Of a stretch of DNA of 64,000 nt, positions 8,358-19,396 are shown piece by piece. The DNA comes from Staphylococcus sp. IVB6214 (GTDB lineage Bacteria; Bacillota; Bacilli; Staphylococcales; Staphylococcaceae), in contig NZ_CP094723.1 of the NCBI RefSeq assembly GCF_025558585.1, positions 248,001 through 312,000 on the forward strand. Direction: 5' to 3'. The position numbers were made by a program, and so were the translations under genes. Under the pieces are notes generated by a model. The model was not told the DNA's origin. It ran no database searches and saw only the letters and a list, made by a program, of their open reading frames with translations. Numbering within the stretch: the stretch's first letter is position 1; each line of letters begins with the position of its first letter.

Positions 8358-10805
8358 ATGTTATTTGGTAGATTGACAGAACGTGCACAACGCGTATTAG
8401 CACATGCACAAGAAGAAGCAATTCGTTTCAACCATTCAAATATTGGAACAGAGCATTTATTATTAGGCTTGATGAAAGAACCAGAAGGTATTGCTGCTAA
8501 GGTATTAGAAAGCTTTGATATTACTGAAGAAAAGGTCGTTAATGAAGTTGAAAAATTGATCGGACATGGTCAAGAGCATATCGGTACACTACACTACACA
8601 CCACGTGCTAAAAAGGTCATTGAATTATCAATGGACGAAGCACGTAAGTTACAGCATAACTTTGTTGGAACAGAACATATCTTATTAGGCTTAATTCGTG
8701 AAAATGAAGGTGTTGCAGCACGTGTGTTTGCGAACTTAGACTTGAATATTACGAAAGCACGCGCACAAGTTGTCAAAGCACTTGGCAGTCCAGAAATGGC
8801 ATCACATAATGGACAAGCTTCAAAATCAGACAATACACCAACATTAGATAGCTTAGCACGTGACTTAACGGTTATCGCAAAAGATGGCACACTGGATCCA
8901 GTTATTGGACGCAGTAAAGAGATTACACGTGTGATTGAAGTATTGAGCCGTCGCACGAAGAACAACCCAGTACTTATCGGTGAACCGGGTGTTGGTAAGA
9001 CAGCGATTGCAGAAGGTTTAGCACAAGCAATCGTGAAGAACGAAGTACCAGAAACATTGAAGAACAAACGTGTGATGTCATTAGATATGGGGACTGTTGT
9101 TGCAGGTACAAAATATCGTGGTGAGTTTGAAGAACGCTTGAAAAAAGTAATGGAAGAAATTCATCAAGCGGGTAACGTGATTCTCTTTATTGATGAATTG
9201 CACACATTAATCGGTGCCGGTGGTGCGGAAGGTGCAATTGATGCCTCAAATATTTTAAAACCAGCATTGGCACGTGGTGAGATTCAATGCATCGGTGCGA
9301 CAACTCTAGATGAGTACCGTAAACATATTGAAAAAGATGCGGCACTTGAACGTCGTTTCCAACCAGTCCAAGTGGATGAACCAAGTGTTGAAGATACGAT
9401 TTCAATCTTGAAAGGATTAAGAGATCGCTATGAAGCACATCATCGCATTAATATTTCTGACGAAGCGGTTGAAGCTGCAGCGAAGTTAAGTGACCGTTAC
9501 GTTCAAGATCGCTTCTTACCTGACAAGGCAATTGACTTAATTGATGAAGCAAGTTCAAAAGTACGCTTGAGACATCATACAACACCAACGAACTTGAAAG
9601 AGCTTGAACAACAAATTGAACAAGTAAAAAATGAAAAAGATGCGGCAGTTCATGCGCAAGAATTTGAAAGTGCAGCTAATTTACGTGATAAACAAACAAA
9701 GTTAGAGTCACAATATGAAGCGGCAAAAAATGAATGGAAAAACAATCAAGACGATCAACATACGAAATTGACAGCAGATGACATCTCTGAAGTTATTGCA
9801 GGTTGGACAGGTATTCCGTTGACAAGATTGAATGAGACGGAATCTGATCGTTTGTTGAACCTTGAAGAAACATTACATGAACGTGTTATCGGACAAAAAG
9901 ATGCTGTTACATCAATCTCTAAAGCTGTTCGTCGTGCACGTGCTGGCCTTAAAGATCCAAAACGTCCAATCGGTAGCTTCATCTTCTTAGGACCAACAGG
10001 TGTCGGTAAAACAGAACTTGCACGAGCACTTGCAGAATCAATGTTTGGCGAAGAAGATGCGATGATTCGTGTTGACATGAGTGAATACATGGAGAAACAT
10101 GCGGTGAGTCGTTTAGTCGGAGCGCCTCCGGGATATGTTGGTCATGACGATGGTGGTCAATTGACTGAAAAAGTACGTCGTAAACCTTATTCAGTTATTT
10201 TATTTGATGAGATTGAGAAGGCACATCCAGATATTTTCAATGTATTGTTACAAGTGCTAGATGATGGCCATTTAACAGATACAAAAGGACGTCGTGTTGA
10301 CTTTAGAAATACCGTGATTATCATGACTTCTAACGTTGGAGCACAAGAATTACAAGATCAACGTTTTGCTGGCTTTGGTGGCAAATCAGAAGGCAGCGAT
10401 TATGAAACAATTCGTAACACGATGATGAAGAGTCTTAAAAATGCTTTCCGTCCAGAGTTCTTAAACCGTGTTGATGATATCATCGTCTTCCACAAGTTAG
10501 ATAAAGACGAATTGAAAGAAATCGTCACAAAAATGGTAAATCAATTAACAAAACGTTTATCTGAACAAAATATTCATGTGAGCGTGACAGAAGCAGCGAA
10601 AGAGAAGATCGCTTCAGAAGGTTACGACCCAGAATATGGTGCACGTCCACTCGTTCGTGCCATCCAAAAAACAGTAGAAGATAACTTGAGTGAGTTGATT
10701 CTTGAAGGCAAAGAATTAGATGGTAAGTTAGTGACTGTTGATTATGATGGCGAAACGTTCCAATATGATGTGACAGAGCGTCCGTCTACGGAACCAACTG
10801 CATAA
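8358..10805 (+). CDS. clpC: ClpC AAA+ unfoldase
   Basis: An 815-residue Hsp100 unfoldase that feeds substrates to ClpP. Domains in order: two Clp N-domain repeats (to about 145), AAA1 with Walker A GEPGVGKT, a coiled-coil M region containing a UVR motif ([15 protein letters not shown], about 435-450), and AAA2 with Walker A GPTGVGKT and sensor [10 protein letters not shown]. The ribosome site GGAGGG precedes ATG. It is the last gene of the ctsR operon, with a terminator after it. In known systems it requires McsB or another adaptor for hexamer assembly. Confidence 0.97.
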   Translation: MLFGRLTERAQRVLAHAQEEAIRFNHSNIGTEHLLLGLMKEPEGIAAKVLESFDITEEKVVNEVEKLIGHGQEHIGTLHYTPRAKKVIELSMDEARKLQHNFVGTEHILLGLIRENEGVAARVFANLDLNITKARAQVVKALGSPEMASHNGQASKSDNTPTLDSLARDLTVIAKDGTLDPVIGRSKEITRVIEVLSRRTKNNPVLIGEPGVGKTAIAEGLAQAIVKNEVPETLKNKRVMSLDMGTVVAGTKYRGEFEERLKKVMEEIHQAGNVILFIDELHTLIGAGGAEGAIDASNILKPALARGEIQCIGATTLDEYRKHIEKDAALERRFQPVQVDEPSVEDTISILKGLRDRYEAHHRINISDEAVEAAAKLSDRYVQDRFLPDKAIDLIDEASSKVRLRHHTTPTNLKELEQQIEQVKNEKDAAVHAQEFESAANLRDKQTKLESQYEAAKNEWKNNQDDQHTKLTADDISEVIAGWTGIPLTRLNETESDRLLNLEETLHERVIGQKDAVTSISKAVRRARAGLKDPKRPIGSFIFLGPTGVGKTELARALAESMFGEEDAMIRVDMSEYMEKHAVSRLVGAPPGYVGHDDGGQLTEKVRRKPYSVILFDEIEKAHPDIFNVLLQVLDDGHLTDTKGRRVDFRNTVIIMTSNVGAQELQDQRFAGFGGKSEGSDYETIRNTMMKSLKNAFRPEFLNRVDDIIVFHKLDKDELKEIVTKMVNQLTKRLSEQNIHVSVTEAAKEKIASEGYDPEYGARPLVRAIQKTVEDNLSELILEGKELDGKLVTVDYDGETFQYDVTERPSTEPTA

Positions 10806-10813
10806 TCATTTGT

Positions 10814-10868
10814 AAAGATTGGGATGACGGAATCTTTGGTATAAAGGTTCCGCACTCAATCTTTTTTT
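10814..10868 (+). terminator. Terminator of the ctsR-clpC operon
   Basis: AAAGATTG at 10814 pairs with CAATCTTT ahead of a run of seven T. An inner stem, CGGAA(TC)TTT with AAAGGTTCCG, extends it. Confidence 0.75.
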
Positions 10869-10893
10869 GTTTGGACGAATGATGGCGTCGTCG

Positions 10894-10922
10894 TTGTCAA
10901 GTGACGGTCACCAGTATAAAAT
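10894..10922 (+). promoter_or_regulatory. radA promoter with a palindromic spacer
   Basis: TTGTCA (10894-10899), 17 bp, TAAAAT (10917-10922) upstream of radA. The spacer holds a perfect palindrome, GTGACGGTCAC (10901-10911). It could be an operator, but I know of no matching regulator. Confidence 0.5.
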
Positions 10923-10958
10923 AGATGAGAAGATAAATGAGATGGGGGTGTTAACGAC

Positions 10959-12323
10959 ATGGCAAAAAAGAAAGTGACTTTTGAGTGTACGGCATGTGGC
11001 TATCAAACGCCGAAATGGATGGGGAAATGCCCTAACTGCGGTGCGTGGAATAGTATGGAAGAGACGATTGAACAAAAAACGTCACACTCAAAACATAGTG
11101 TTCGTACAGAATCGACAGCTAAAGTGCAAAAACTGAATGATGTCAAACAAGAGCAAGCGCCGCGCATTTTAACAAAAAGCCGAGAACTGAATCGTGTGCT
11201 CGGTGGCGGGATTGTACAAGGTTCACTCGTACTGATCGGGGGAGATCCAGGTATTGGTAAGTCGACGTTATTGCTACAAATGTGTGCAGCATTATCTAAG
11301 GAGCGCAAGATTTTATATATTACGGGTGAAGAATCTTTGAATCAAACGAAGCTGCGTGCTGATCGTCTAGAAGAAGATGCCAGTGCTTTGAATGTCTTTG
11401 CAGAGACAAACTTAGAAATCATTCATGAAGCAGTGAAGAAGTTAGAACCAGAGTTAATTGTCGTTGACTCGATTCAGACAATTTTTCATCCTGACATTAC
11501 ATCGGCGCCAGGATCTGTGTCACAAGTGCGAGAAAGTACACAAAGTTTGATGCATATCGCCAAGCAGATGAATATTGCGACGTTTATTGTTGGACATGTG
11601 ACGAAAGAAGGTCAGATTGCAGGTCCGCGTTTATTAGAACATATGGTAGACACTGTACTGTATTTTGAAGGAGATGAGCACCATGCGTATCGTATTTTAC
11701 GTGCAGTGAAAAACCGTTTTGGCTCTACGAATGAGATGGGTATTTTTGAGATGAAACAGTCTGGTTTACACAGTGTCGTCAACCCATCAGAGATGTTTTT
11801 AGAAGAGCGTTCATCCAACGTTCCAGGCTCAACGATTGTTGCTACGATGGAAGGGACACGTCCATTACTCATCGAAGTACAAGCGCTTGTGACGCCGACG
11901 ACTTTCAATAATCCACGTCGAATGGCGACAGGTATCGATCACAATCGTTTAAGCTTGTTAATGGCAGTACTCGAGAAGAAAGAAGGGTACTTGTTACAAC
12001 AACAAGATGCGTATATTAAAGTTGCGGGCGGTGTGAAGTTGACAGAGCCTGCCGTAGACTTAGGTATTATCATTGCCACAGCGACAAGCTTCAAAGATCG
12101 TGCGGTTGATGGATTGGATTGCTTTATAGGTGAAGTAGGTCTTACAGGAGAAGTACGACGTGTGTCACGTATTGAACAGCGTGTACAAGAAGCGGCAAAG
12201 TTAGGCTTCAAGCGTGTCATTATTCCACAGACCAATATTGGTGGATGGACATTCCCAGAAGGCATAGAAGTGATCGGTGTGACATCGGTTCATGAAGCAT
12301 TGAAGTATGCTTTAAAATCATAA
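10959..12323 (+). CDS. radA: RadA, DNA repair and recombination helicase-like protein
   Basis: A 454-residue protein. It has an N-terminal C4 zinc finger (Cys10, Cys13, Cys24, Cys27), a RecA-like ATPase with Walker [10 protein letters not shown], the RadA-specific KNRFG motif ([12 protein letters not shown]), and a C-terminal Lon-protease-like domain. Family members promote branch migration during recombination and natural transformation. The ribosome site GGGGGTG lies upstream. Many Firmicutes carry disA and/or yacL after radA; here ispD follows after 40 bp. Confidence 0.96.
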   Translation: MAKKKVTFECTACGYQTPKWMGKCPNCGAWNSMEETIEQKTSHSKHSVRTESTAKVQKLNDVKQEQAPRILTKSRELNRVLGGGIVQGSLVLIGGDPGIGKSTLLLQMCAALSKERKILYITGEESLNQTKLRADRLEEDASALNVFAETNLEIIHEAVKKLEPELIVVDSIQTIFHPDITSAPGSVSQVRESTQSLMHIAKQMNIATFIVGHVTKEGQIAGPRLLEHMVDTVLYFEGDEHHAYRILRAVKNRFGSTNEMGIFEMKQSGLHSVVNPSEMFLEERSSNVPGSTIVATMEGTRPLLIEVQALVTPTTFNNPRRMATGIDHNRLSLLMAVLEKKEGYLLQQQDAYIKVAGGVKLTEPAVDLGIIIATATSFKDRAVDGLDCFIGEVGLTGEVRRVSRIEQRVQEAAKLGFKRVIIPQTNIGGWTFPEGIEVIGVTSVHEALKYALKS

Positions 12324-12363
12324 TGATAACGAGTTGTAATCAAGTAAAAAGGTGGCTAAGTGA

Positions 12364-13062
12364 ATGACAGATTATCACGTGATTATCCCAGCAGCGGGAA
12401 AAGGAACACGTATGGGACGTACTTACAATAAATTATTCATTGAACTTTCTCAGCAAACGATCATTGAACATACCGTCAATGTTTTTCAACAAGACCCAGC
12501 TTGCCAAGGGATTTACTTGGCAATTCAACCTGATGATCGTGAGCAGTTGACAGATCTTCTTACACGTTTCGATAAAGTGAAACAGCTTGTTGAAGGTGGT
12601 CGAGAACGTCAAGAAAGTATTCATAAAGTGATTGCACAATTGAATGTACCTGACAATGATGTCGTTTTAGTCCATGACGGTGCCCGTCCATTTATTACAG
12701 CATCGTCTATCCATGATTTAGCAGATGCGATCAATGAACATGGTGCTGCAGTGATAGGAGTTAAAGCAAAAGATACGATTAAGGTCGTCCATGATCAATT
12801 TGTAACTGAAACGTTAGATCGTCAATATTTATGGCAAGTACAAACGCCACAAGGCGCAACATATCGTGTACTAAAAGATGCGTATGATCAAGCGTTAGCC
12901 AATCATGTTGTGGGTACAGATGATGCGTCACTACTTGAACACGCAGGACATTCCGTGCTTATGGTAGAAGGCAACTACGATAATATAAAAGTAACGACGG
13001 AAGAAGATTTAACAAATGCAGAAGCAATTATTGCAAAAAGGAGTGAAACAAAACATGTTTAG
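12364..13062 (+). CDS. ispD: 2-C-methyl-D-erythritol 4-phosphate cytidylyltransferase (MEP pathway)
   Basis: A 232-residue nucleotidyltransferase with the signature [10 protein letters not shown] (residues 10-19) and [10 protein letters not shown], converting MEP and CTP to CDP-methylerythritol. The related teichoic acid enzyme TarI shares the fold, but the adjacent ispF, with overlapping stop and start, makes the isoprenoid role much more likely. Most staphylococci use mevalonate instead; members of the hyicus-intermedius clade are known to use MEP. AAGGTGG upstream sets the start. Confidence 0.9.
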   Translation: MTDYHVIIPAAGKGTRMGRTYNKLFIELSQQTIIEHTVNVFQQDPACQGIYLAIQPDDREQLTDLLTRFDKVKQLVEGGRERQESIHKVIAQLNVPDNDVVLVHDGARPFITASSIHDLADAINEHGAAVIGVKAKDTIKVVHDQFVTETLDRQYLWQVQTPQGATYRVLKDAYDQALANHVVGTDDASLLEHAGHSVLMVEGNYDNIKVTTEEDLTNAEAIIAKRSETKHV

Positions 13063-13537
13063 AGTCGGTTTAGGGTATGACGTCCATGCCTTTGATGCGG
13101 ACCGCCCGCTCATTATCGGGGGTATTGAAGTACCGCATACACACGGATTAAAAGGACATAGTGATGCAGATGTTTTATTACATGCAATTACAGATGCGAT
13201 GTTAGGTGCAAGCGCACTGGGTGATATTGGCAAGTTATTTCCAGATACAGATATGGCATTTAAAGACGCAGACTCAAAGGTATTATTGACAGAAGCTTAT
13301 AAAGAAGTGAAAGCATTGGGATATGTCATTAATAATGTTGATGCGACGATTATTGCGGAACGTCCAAAATTCAGACCGCATATTGATACAATGCGTCAAG
13401 TGATTGCAGACTTATTCGAGATTGATGTTGAAAGAGTGAATGTCAAAGCGACAACAAGTGAAAAGCTTGGCTTTACAGGGCGTCAAGAAGGTATTGCAGC
13501 ACAAGCAATTGTTTCAATTATTAAGCAACAAGGATAA
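13055..13537 (+). CDS. ispF: 2-C-methyl-D-erythritol 2,4-cyclodiphosphate synthase
   Basis: A 160-residue trimeric zinc enzyme of the MEP pathway. Metal ligands are Asp9, His11 (YDVHAFD) and His43 ([14 protein letters not shown]). The [16 protein letters not shown] tail is the cytidine-binding motif. ATG 13055 follows AAAAAGGAG and overlaps the ispD stop by 8 bp, so the two are translationally coupled. The window contains no other MEP gene (dxs, dxr, ispE, ispG and ispH would be elsewhere). Confidence 0.95.
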   Translation: MFRVGLGYDVHAFDADRPLIIGGIEVPHTHGLKGHSDADVLLHAITDAMLGASALGDIGKLFPDTDMAFKDADSKVLLTEAYKEVKALGYVINNVDATIIAERPKFRPHIDTMRQVIADLFEIDVERVNVKATTSEKLGFTGRQEGIAAQAIVSIIKQQG

Positions 13538-13538
13538 T

Positions 13539-13775
13539 GAGAGGCAGGAGCAGAATTCTCGGTAGAACTTCACAGCTTTACAAAACTTAAAAAACAAGTT
13601 TGATCGTTGTTCTGGTTCTACTCGAATTCAAATCGCTTCTCTCACAACCTCTTGATGTCAGTGTTCGAGAAGCAGAATTCTCGGTAGAACGTCGCAATTC
13701 AACAAAATAAAAAAGCTATTTTGAGAATGGCTTAGGTTCTACTTGAATTCAAATCGCTTCTCTCACAACCTCTTG
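13539..13775. repeat. Two tandem copies of an imperfect long hairpin repeat
   Basis: Unit 1 is 13539-13654 and unit 2 is 13667-13775. Each starts with GAGAAG/GAGAGG-type sequence, has CAGAATTCTCGGTAGAAC on the left arm and GGTTCTACTYGAATTCAAAT then CGCTTCTCTCACAACCTCTT on the right arm. The arms are inverted copies (GAATTC..GTAGAAC against GTTCTAC..GAATTC), so each unit folds into a long stem. The loops differ in sequence. This fills most of the 330-bp gap between ispF and gltX, and I see no ORF in it. Confidence 0.8.
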
Positions 13776-13824
13776 GCACTACGACGAATTCTTTGTAAAA
13801 CATGAGATTTCTGGAGTGCTCTCG

Positions 13825-13833
13825 TGTTATAAT
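13825..13833 (+). promoter_or_regulatory. gltX extended -10 promoter
   Basis: TG-T-TATAAT (13825-13833) is a consensus extended -10, 35 bp before gltX. No good -35 is visible, which extended promoters tolerate. Confidence 0.6.
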
Positions 13834-13867
13834 ATAAAAATTGAAGATTAAAACAGGAGTGAATACA

Positions 13868-15322
13868 ATGAGTGAACGAGTAAGAGTAAGATATGCACCA
13901 AGTCCAACGGGATATTTGCATATTGGGAACGCACGTACAGCATTATTTAACTATTTATTCGCTAAACATCACGGTGGCGATTTTGTCATTCGTATTGAAG
14001 ATACGGATTCAAAACGTAACTTAGAAGATGGTGAATCATCACAATTTAACAACTTGCAATGGCTAGGTCTTGATTGGGATGAGTCAGTGGATAAAGATAA
14101 AGGTTACGGACCTTATCGTCAATCAGAACGTGGACATATTTACCAACCACTAATCGAGCAATTGTTAGCAGAAGATAAAGCATACAAATGCTATATGACG
14201 GAAGAAGAATTGGAAGCAGAACGTCAAGAACAAATCGAACGTGGTGAAATGCCAAGATACGGTGGTAAGCATGCGCATTTAACAGAAGAAGAGCGTGCAC
14301 AATTTGAAGCGGAAGGGCGCAAACCATCTATTCGTTTCCGTGTGCCACAAGACCGCACGTACAAGTTTGATGATATGGTTAAAGGTGAAGTGTCTTTTGA
14401 ATCAGACAACTTTGGTGACTGGGTTATCGTGAAAAAAGATGGTGTACCAACATATAATTTCGCCGTAGCAGTGGATGATCACTATATGGAAATTACAGAT
14501 GTTATTCGTGGGGATGATCATATCTCTAACACTCCAAAACAATTAATGATTTATGAAACATTTGGTTGGGAACCACCACTTTTCGGTCATATGACATTGA
14601 TTGTTAACGAACAACGTAAAAAATTAAGTAAGCGTGACGGTCAAATTTTACAATTTATCGAGCAATATCGTGATTTAGGATATCTTCCTGAAGCGATTTT
14701 CAACTTTATTGCATTGTTAGGTTGGTCTCCAGAAGGTGAAGAAGAAATCTTCTCAAAACAAGAGTTTATCGATATCTTCTCTGAAAAACGCCTTTCAAAA
14801 TCACCTGCATTTTTCGATAAACAAAAGCTTGAATGGATTAACAACCAATACATGAAGGAAAAAGATGCGGAGACAGTCTTCGAAATGACGTTGCCACACA
14901 TGATTAAGGCAGGATTGTTACCGGAATCTCCATCAGAAGCGGATCTTGAATGGGGTCGTAAATTAGTGGCGCTATATCAAGAACAAATGAGCTATGCAGG
15001 CGAAATCGTACCACTTTCTGAATTGTTCTTCCGTGATGAAAAAGAATTGGATGAAGCAGCACAAGAAGTGCTAAATGGCGAACAAGTGCCTGAGTTGATG
15101 CGTGTATTGAGTGCGAAACTAGAAGCACTTGAATCATTTAAAGCTGAAGATATCAAAAAAGAAATCAAAGCGGTACAAAAAGAAACAGGCATTAAAGGGA
15201 AAAATCTTTTCATGCCAATTCGTGTGGCTGTGACAGGTCAAATGCACGGGCCAGAGTTACCAAATACGATTGAAGTATTAGGTAAAGACAAAGTATTGAC
15301 ACGAATTCAAAAGTTACTATAG
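13868..15322 (+). CDS. gltX: Glutamyl-tRNA synthetase
   Basis: A 484-residue class I synthetase that charges tRNA-Glu and, in bacteria without GlnRS, also tRNA-Gln. The HIGH motif is in [15 protein letters not shown] and the KMSKS equivalent is [11 protein letters not shown] 13868 follows AACAGGAG and gives the normal family length; an in-frame ATG 27 bases earlier lacks a ribosome site. It is followed by the cysteine T-box and cysES, as in Bacillus. Confidence 0.97.
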   Translation: MSERVRVRYAPSPTGYLHIGNARTALFNYLFAKHHGGDFVIRIEDTDSKRNLEDGESSQFNNLQWLGLDWDESVDKDKGYGPYRQSERGHIYQPLIEQLLAEDKAYKCYMTEEELEAERQEQIERGEMPRYGGKHAHLTEEERAQFEAEGRKPSIRFRVPQDRTYKFDDMVKGEVSFESDNFGDWVIVKKDGVPTYNFAVAVDDHYMEITDVIRGDDHISNTPKQLMIYETFGWEPPLFGHMTLIVNEQRKKLSKRDGQILQFIEQYRDLGYLPEAIFNFIALLGWSPEGEEEIFSKQEFIDIFSEKRLSKSPAFFDKQKLEWINNQYMKEKDAETVFEMTLPHMIKAGLLPESPSEADLEWGRKLVALYQEQMSYAGEIVPLSELFFRDEKELDEAAQEVLNGEQVPELMRVLSAKLEALESFKAEDIKKEIKAVQKETGIKGKNLFMPIRVAVTGQMHGPELPNTIEVLGKDKVLTRIQKLL

Positions 15323-15330
15323 TGTTTAAC

Positions 15331-15359
15331 TTGATATCGGTAGTTAAATCGACTACTAT
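15331..15359 (+). promoter_or_regulatory. Promoter of the cysE-cysS operon
   Basis: TTGATA (15331-15336), 17 bp, TACTAT (15354-15359), just ahead of the T-box leader. Confidence 0.7.
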
Positions 15360-15365
15360 TAAGGT

Positions 15366-15580
15366 GAATTTGGAATAAAGGATTAGTAAACTATAACAAG
15401 TGTTTCAGAGAGTGTACGGTTGCTGCGAGTACACCACATGTATAGTCGAATGCACCTTTAGGATAACAGTTTTATATAGCCAATGAGTGAACGTATGACG
15501 TGAAGACAGCGTGTACGTTAATAAGAGTGGAACCGTGCAATAGCACCTCTGACAGTTTGATGTTAGAGGTGCTATTTTTA
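15366..15580 (+). ncRNA. T-box riboswitch, cysteine-specific
   Basis: The leader contains the stem I S-turn element AGTA with its partner GAA, followed by the specifier TGC at 15451-15453 (GAA-TGC-ACC context). The T-box sequence AAGAGTGGAACCGTGC is at 15523-15538. The terminator uses arms AATAGCACCTCT and AGAGGTGCTATT plus T-run (15539-15580), and the T-box side can form the competing antiterminator. Uncharged tRNA-Cys (anticodon GCA) would allow read-through into cysE. The specifier assignment is by reading, not folding. Confidence 0.9.
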
Positions 15581-15619
15581 CGAGATAAATACTAAAACCG
15601 TGAGAAAAGAGGGAAAGAT

Positions 15620-16261
15620 ATGTTAAGACGTATGGTGGATGACGTGAAGATGGTATTCGAACAAGACCCGGCTGCACGTTCATCGTTTGAAGTCATTACC
15701 ACATATGTTGGTCTGCACGCAGTATGGAGTCATTTGGTTGCGCACAAACTTTACCAAAAGAAGCACTATATATTAGCGCGTGTGATTTCACAAGTTTCAC
15801 GATTTTTTACAGGTATTGAAATACATCCCGGCGCCAAGATTGGACGTCGTCTGTTTATTGACCATGGTATGGGTGTGGTCATTGGGGAAACGTGTACCAT
15901 TGGAGACAACGTGACCATTTATCAAGGTGTCACTTTAGGTGGGACAGGTAAAGAAAAAGGAAAACGTCACCCTGACATTGGTGACAATGTGCTGATTGCA
16001 GCAGGATCAAAAGTATTGGGGAACATCAAAGTACATTCAAATGTTAATATCGGAGCGAACTCTGTTGTATTAAGAGATGTACCTAGCTATACAACAGTCG
16101 TTGGTATTCCAGGACGAATCGTGAAACAAGATGGTAAGCGTATCGGTAAAAACTTTGATCACTTGAATTTACCAGACCCAATCTTTGAACAAATTAAACA
16201 GCTTGAAAAACAACTGGAACAAACGAAAAACGGGGAGATTAAAGATGATTACATTATATAA
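15620..16261 (+). CDS. cysE: Serine O-acetyltransferase
   Basis: A 213-residue left-handed beta-helix enzyme that acetylates serine with acetyl-CoA, the first step of cysteine synthesis. The hexapeptide repeat region runs from about [10 protein letters not shown] (residue 70) onward; the acceptor/donor loop is [23 protein letters not shown] precedes ATG 15620. It is under the cysteine T-box together with cysS, so precursor supply and charging respond to the same signal. Its 3' end overlaps cysS by 17 bp. Confidence 0.95.
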   Translation: MLRRMVDDVKMVFEQDPAARSSFEVITTYVGLHAVWSHLVAHKLYQKKHYILARVISQVSRFFTGIEIHPGAKIGRRLFIDHGMGVVIGETCTIGDNVTIYQGVTLGGTGKEKGKRHPDIGDNVLIAAGSKVLGNIKVHSNVNIGANSVVLRDVPSYTTVVGIPGRIVKQDGKRIGKNFDHLNLPDPIFEQIKQLEKQLEQTKNGEIKDDYII

Positions 16262-17645
16262 TACATTAACGCGCCAAAAAGAGCCGTTTAAACCAATTGA
16301 ACCTGGGAAAGTGAAAATGTATGTATGTGGACCGACTGTCTATAACTACATCCATATCGGTAACGCTCGTCCAGCGATCAATTACGATGTTGTCAGACGT
16401 TATTTGGAATACAAAGGCTTTGAAGTGAACTATGTATCGAATTTTACGGATGTTGATGACAAATTAATCAAACGTTCACAAGAGTTGAACGAAACTGTTC
16501 CAGAAATTGCTGAACGGTATATTAAAGCATTTCATGAAGATACAGGTGCTTTGAATGTCAAACCAGCAACTGCTAATCCACGTGTAATGGATCATATGGA
16601 TGAGATTATTGCGTTTATTAAAAAGCTTGTTGATGAAGGCTATGCGTATGAGAGTGGCGGTGATGTATACTTCCGAACACGTAAGTTTGATGAGTATGGC
16701 AAGTTGAGTCATCAGTCATTGGATGACCTAAAAGTTGGCGCACGTATTGAACAAGGTGAAAACAAAGAAGATGCATTAGACTTCACATTGTGGAAAAGTG
16801 CAAAACCCGGTGAAATCAGCTGGGAAAGTCCATTCGGTGAAGGCCGTCCAGGCTGGCACATTGAATGTTCTGTAATGGCATTTGAGAAACTCGGACCAAC
16901 GATCGACATTCACGCGGGTGGTAGTGATTTACAATTCCCACACCATGAAAACGAAATCGCACAATCTGAATGTCATAACCATGCGCCATTTGCAAATTAT
17001 TGGATGCATAACGGCTTCATCAATATTGATAATGAAAAAATGAGTAAATCGCTTGGAAACTTTATTTTAGTACATGATATTATCAAAGAAGTAGACCCAG
17101 ACGTATTGCGTTTCTTCATGATTAGCGTTCATTATCGTAGTCCGATCAACTATAATTTAGAATTAGTTGAAGCAGCTAAAAGTGGCTTAACACGTATACG
17201 CAATAGCTATGAAGCGTTGCTTGCACGTGAATCAGTAGCGACAGATATCGTTGTGGCACAAGAATATATCGATCAAATTGAAGCGATTTTAACGCAGTTT
17301 GAAAAAGTGATGGACGATGACTTTAATACAGCGAATGCGATTACCGCTTGGTATGATTTAGCGAAACTAGCTAATAAATATTTGCTTGAAGACAATACAG
17401 CAACAACAGTCATCACACGCTTTAAAGAAGTGTTCCAAATCTTTAGTGATGTATTAGGAGTGCCACTCCAACCTGCACAAGCTGAAGAACTACTTGATGC
17501 AGAAGTAGAAGCATTGATTGAAGAGAGAAATGAAGCACGAAAAAATAAAAACTTTGCGCGTGCAGATGAGATCCGCGACCAGCTCAAAGCACAGAATATC
17601 TTGTTGGAAGATACGCCACAAGGTGTGAGATTTAAACGTGTATAA
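16245..17645 (+). CDS. cysS: Cysteinyl-tRNA synthetase
   Basis: A 466-residue class I synthetase. It shows the HIGH motif [15 protein letters not shown] as EKMSKSLGN, and zinc ligands in [17 protein letters not shown] and FPHHENE. I chose ATG 16245 (MITLYNT) because CGGGGAG lies upstream and the family starts there. It overlaps cysE and is itself overlapped by mrnC, indicating coupled translation through the cluster. Confidence 0.97.
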   Translation: MITLYNTLTRQKEPFKPIEPGKVKMYVCGPTVYNYIHIGNARPAINYDVVRRYLEYKGFEVNYVSNFTDVDDKLIKRSQELNETVPEIAERYIKAFHEDTGALNVKPATANPRVMDHMDEIIAFIKKLVDEGYAYESGGDVYFRTRKFDEYGKLSHQSLDDLKVGARIEQGENKEDALDFTLWKSAKPGEISWESPFGEGRPGWHIECSVMAFEKLGPTIDIHAGGSDLQFPHHENEIAQSECHNHAPFANYWMHNGFINIDNEKMSKSLGNFILVHDIIKEVDPDVLRFFMISVHYRSPINYNLELVEAAKSGLTRIRNSYEALLARESVATDIVVAQEYIDQIEAILTQFEKVMDDDFNTANAITAWYDLAKLANKYLLEDNTATTVITRFKEVFQIFSDVLGVPLQPAQAEELLDAEVEALIEERNEARKNKNFARADEIRDQLKAQNILLEDTPQGVRFKRV

Positions 17646-18039
17646 CACAATTGATTTTAAGCAATTAAGCCCACTCACACTCGCATATATGGGAGATGCC
17701 GTTTTGGATCAGTTTGTCCGTGGGCACATTATTTTAAAGTATCAAAGTAAACCGAACCGTTTGCATCAAGAAGCCAAACGGTTCGTTTCTGCTAAGAGTC
17801 AAGCGCAAACTTTGGAAGCATTGTTAGCAGATGAGTGGTTTACAGAAGAAGAATTGGCTATCGTAAAGCGCGGTCGCAATGCTAAAAGTCATACGAAAGC
17901 TAAAAATACAGATATCCAAACGTATCGTAAAAGTTCAGGTCTTGAAGCGGTGATTGGTTATTTGCATTTAACTCAACAAGAAGCACGTATCATCTCGTTA
18001 TTGAATGAGATTGTAAGGCAAGTAGAAAAGAGGTGTTAG
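17638..18039 (+). CDS. mrnC: Mini-ribonuclease III (23S rRNA maturation)
   Basis: A 133-residue RNase III catalytic domain without a double-stranded-RNA-binding domain. Active-site context is [14 protein letters not shown]. It matures 23S rRNA ends in Firmicutes. It starts with GTG at 17638, eight bases inside cysS, with AAGGTG upstream. The next gene, rlmB, acts on the same 23S rRNA. Confidence 0.94.
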   Translation: MYNTIDFKQLSPLTLAYMGDAVLDQFVRGHIILKYQSKPNRLHQEAKRFVSAKSQAQTLEALLADEWFTEEELAIVKRGRNAKSHTKAKNTDIQTYRKSSGLEAVIGYLHLTQQEARIISLLNEIVRQVEKRC

Positions 18040-18044
18040 ACGCA

Positions 18045-18794
18045 ATGGAATCAGAAGTAATAGTTGGGCGTCATGCCGTTCGTGAAGCAATTATGAGCGG
18101 ACATGCGGTGAATAAAGTATTAATTCAAGAAGGTATTAAGAAACAGCAAATTGACGATATTTTAAAACAAGCAAAAGATTTAAAATTAGTCGTTCAAACT
18201 GTTCCAAAATCAAAATTAGATCAGATCTCAACAGCACCTCATCAAGGTGTTGCAGCATATATTGCACCGTACGAATATGAGACTTTAGAGCATTTTCTAG
18301 AACAGCAGAAGCAGAAGGATGAGTTATCAACAGTACTTATACTCGATGGATTGGAAGATCCGCATAACTTAGGCTCGATTCTTAGAACAGCAGATGCGAC
18401 AGGTGTAGACGGCATCATCATCCCTAAACGCCGCTCTGTTGCACTTACACAGACAGTGGCAAAAGCTTCAACAGGCGCAATTCAACACGTTCCTGTCATC
18501 CGAGTTACGAACTTGTCTCAAACGATTGATGTATTGAAAGATCAAGGATATTGGGTAGCAGGCACAGAAGCAAATCATGCGACAGATTATCGTCAAATGC
18601 AGGCGGACATGCCACTTGCTATTGTGATTGGTAGCGAAGGACAAGGCATGAGCCGACGTGTGAAAGAAAAATGTGATTTCTATATTAAAATCCCGATGGT
18701 TGGTCATGTTAACAGTTTGAATGCATCAGTTGCAGCGAGTTTGATGATGTATGAGGTGTTGAGAAAGCGTCAGCCTATTGGCGGTGACAAGTAA
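18045..18794 (+). CDS. rlmB: 23S rRNA 2'-O-ribose methyltransferase, TrmH/SpoU family
   Basis: A 249-residue SPOUT methyltransferase with an N-terminal L30e-like substrate domain ([12 protein letters not shown]). The knotted SAM-binding domain shows [32 protein letters not shown] and [22 protein letters not shown] 18045 (MESEVIVG) is chosen over a GTG at 18033 that overlaps the AGAGG site. By family it would methylate G2251 (E. coli numbering), but the exact target is inferred. Confidence 0.93.
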   Translation: MESEVIVGRHAVREAIMSGHAVNKVLIQEGIKKQQIDDILKQAKDLKLVVQTVPKSKLDQISTAPHQGVAAYIAPYEYETLEHFLEQQKQKDELSTVLILDGLEDPHNLGSILRTADATGVDGIIIPKRRSVALTQTVAKASTGAIQHVPVIRVTNLSQTIDVLKDQGYWVAGTEANHATDYRQMQADMPLAIVIGSEGQGMSRRVKEKCDFYIKIPMVGHVNSLNASVAASLMMYEVLRKRQPIGGDK

Positions 18795-18797
18795 TCT

Positions 18798-19319
18798 ATG
18801 AAAGATTATTATGTGATTATTGATGGATATAATATGATTGGACAATCACCCGAACTGATGCGCCTTGCAAAAGAAAATCTAGAAGAAGCACGTGAGCAAT
18901 TGCTGATTGAGATTGCAAACTATAATGCGATTGTGAAAGGTCACATCATCTGTGTGTTTGATGCGTATGAACAAGGTACACCACAATCAGAAACGGTCTA
19001 CCATGGTGTGAGGGTCATTTTCACCAAAGAGGGAGAAACAGCAGATAGCTTTATTGAACGCTATGTTTATAATATCTATCATAAACACTTAACACATATC
19101 ACTGTTGTGACGAGTGATATGAGCGAACAGCACGCCATTTTTGGAACGGGTGCTTATCGTATCTCATCTAGAGAAATGTGGCGTCATTTGAAAGAGAACA
19201 AGACAGCTGTTTCCAAGACGATATCGTCATTTGAAGCACAAAAACCACGCACAAGAATGCATCTGTCAGAAGAAGTTTTGATAGAATTTGAAAAAATTAG
19301 ACGTGGTAAGCGTCAATAA
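18798..19319 (+). CDS. rae1: Rae1/YacP-like NYN-domain ribosome-associated endonuclease
   Basis: A 173-residue NYN/PIN-like nuclease. The N-terminal IIDGYNMIG carries the first catalytic aspartate; further acidic residues lie in CVFDAYEQGT and TVVTSDMSEQ. The Bacillus homologue cuts mRNA in the ribosomal A site. It lies three bases after rlmB. The upstream ribosome site is weak, suggesting coupling to rlmB. Confidence 0.88.
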   Translation: MKDYYVIIDGYNMIGQSPELMRLAKENLEEAREQLLIEIANYNAIVKGHIICVFDAYEQGTPQSETVYHGVRVIFTKEGETADSFIERYVYNIYHKHLTHITVVTSDMSEQHAIFGTGAYRISSREMWRHLKENKTAVSKTISSFEAQKPRTRMHLSEEVLIEFEKIRRGKRQ

Positions 19320-19396
19320 TTGGCAAGTCTCGATTTGATTTTTGAGAAGGGAATTCATACGCTATTGAGTACCCCATAACAAAGCGAGGCGATTCA

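Noticed and set aside
13539..13775. CRISPR array or STAR-type repeats
   Set aside because: Only two units with long internal dyads and no spacer pattern; the GC-rich STAR core is absent.
15366..15580. tRNA gene upstream of cysE
   Set aside because: The structured region has the T-box sequence, specifier and terminator, and lacks a tRNA acceptor/T-loop pattern.
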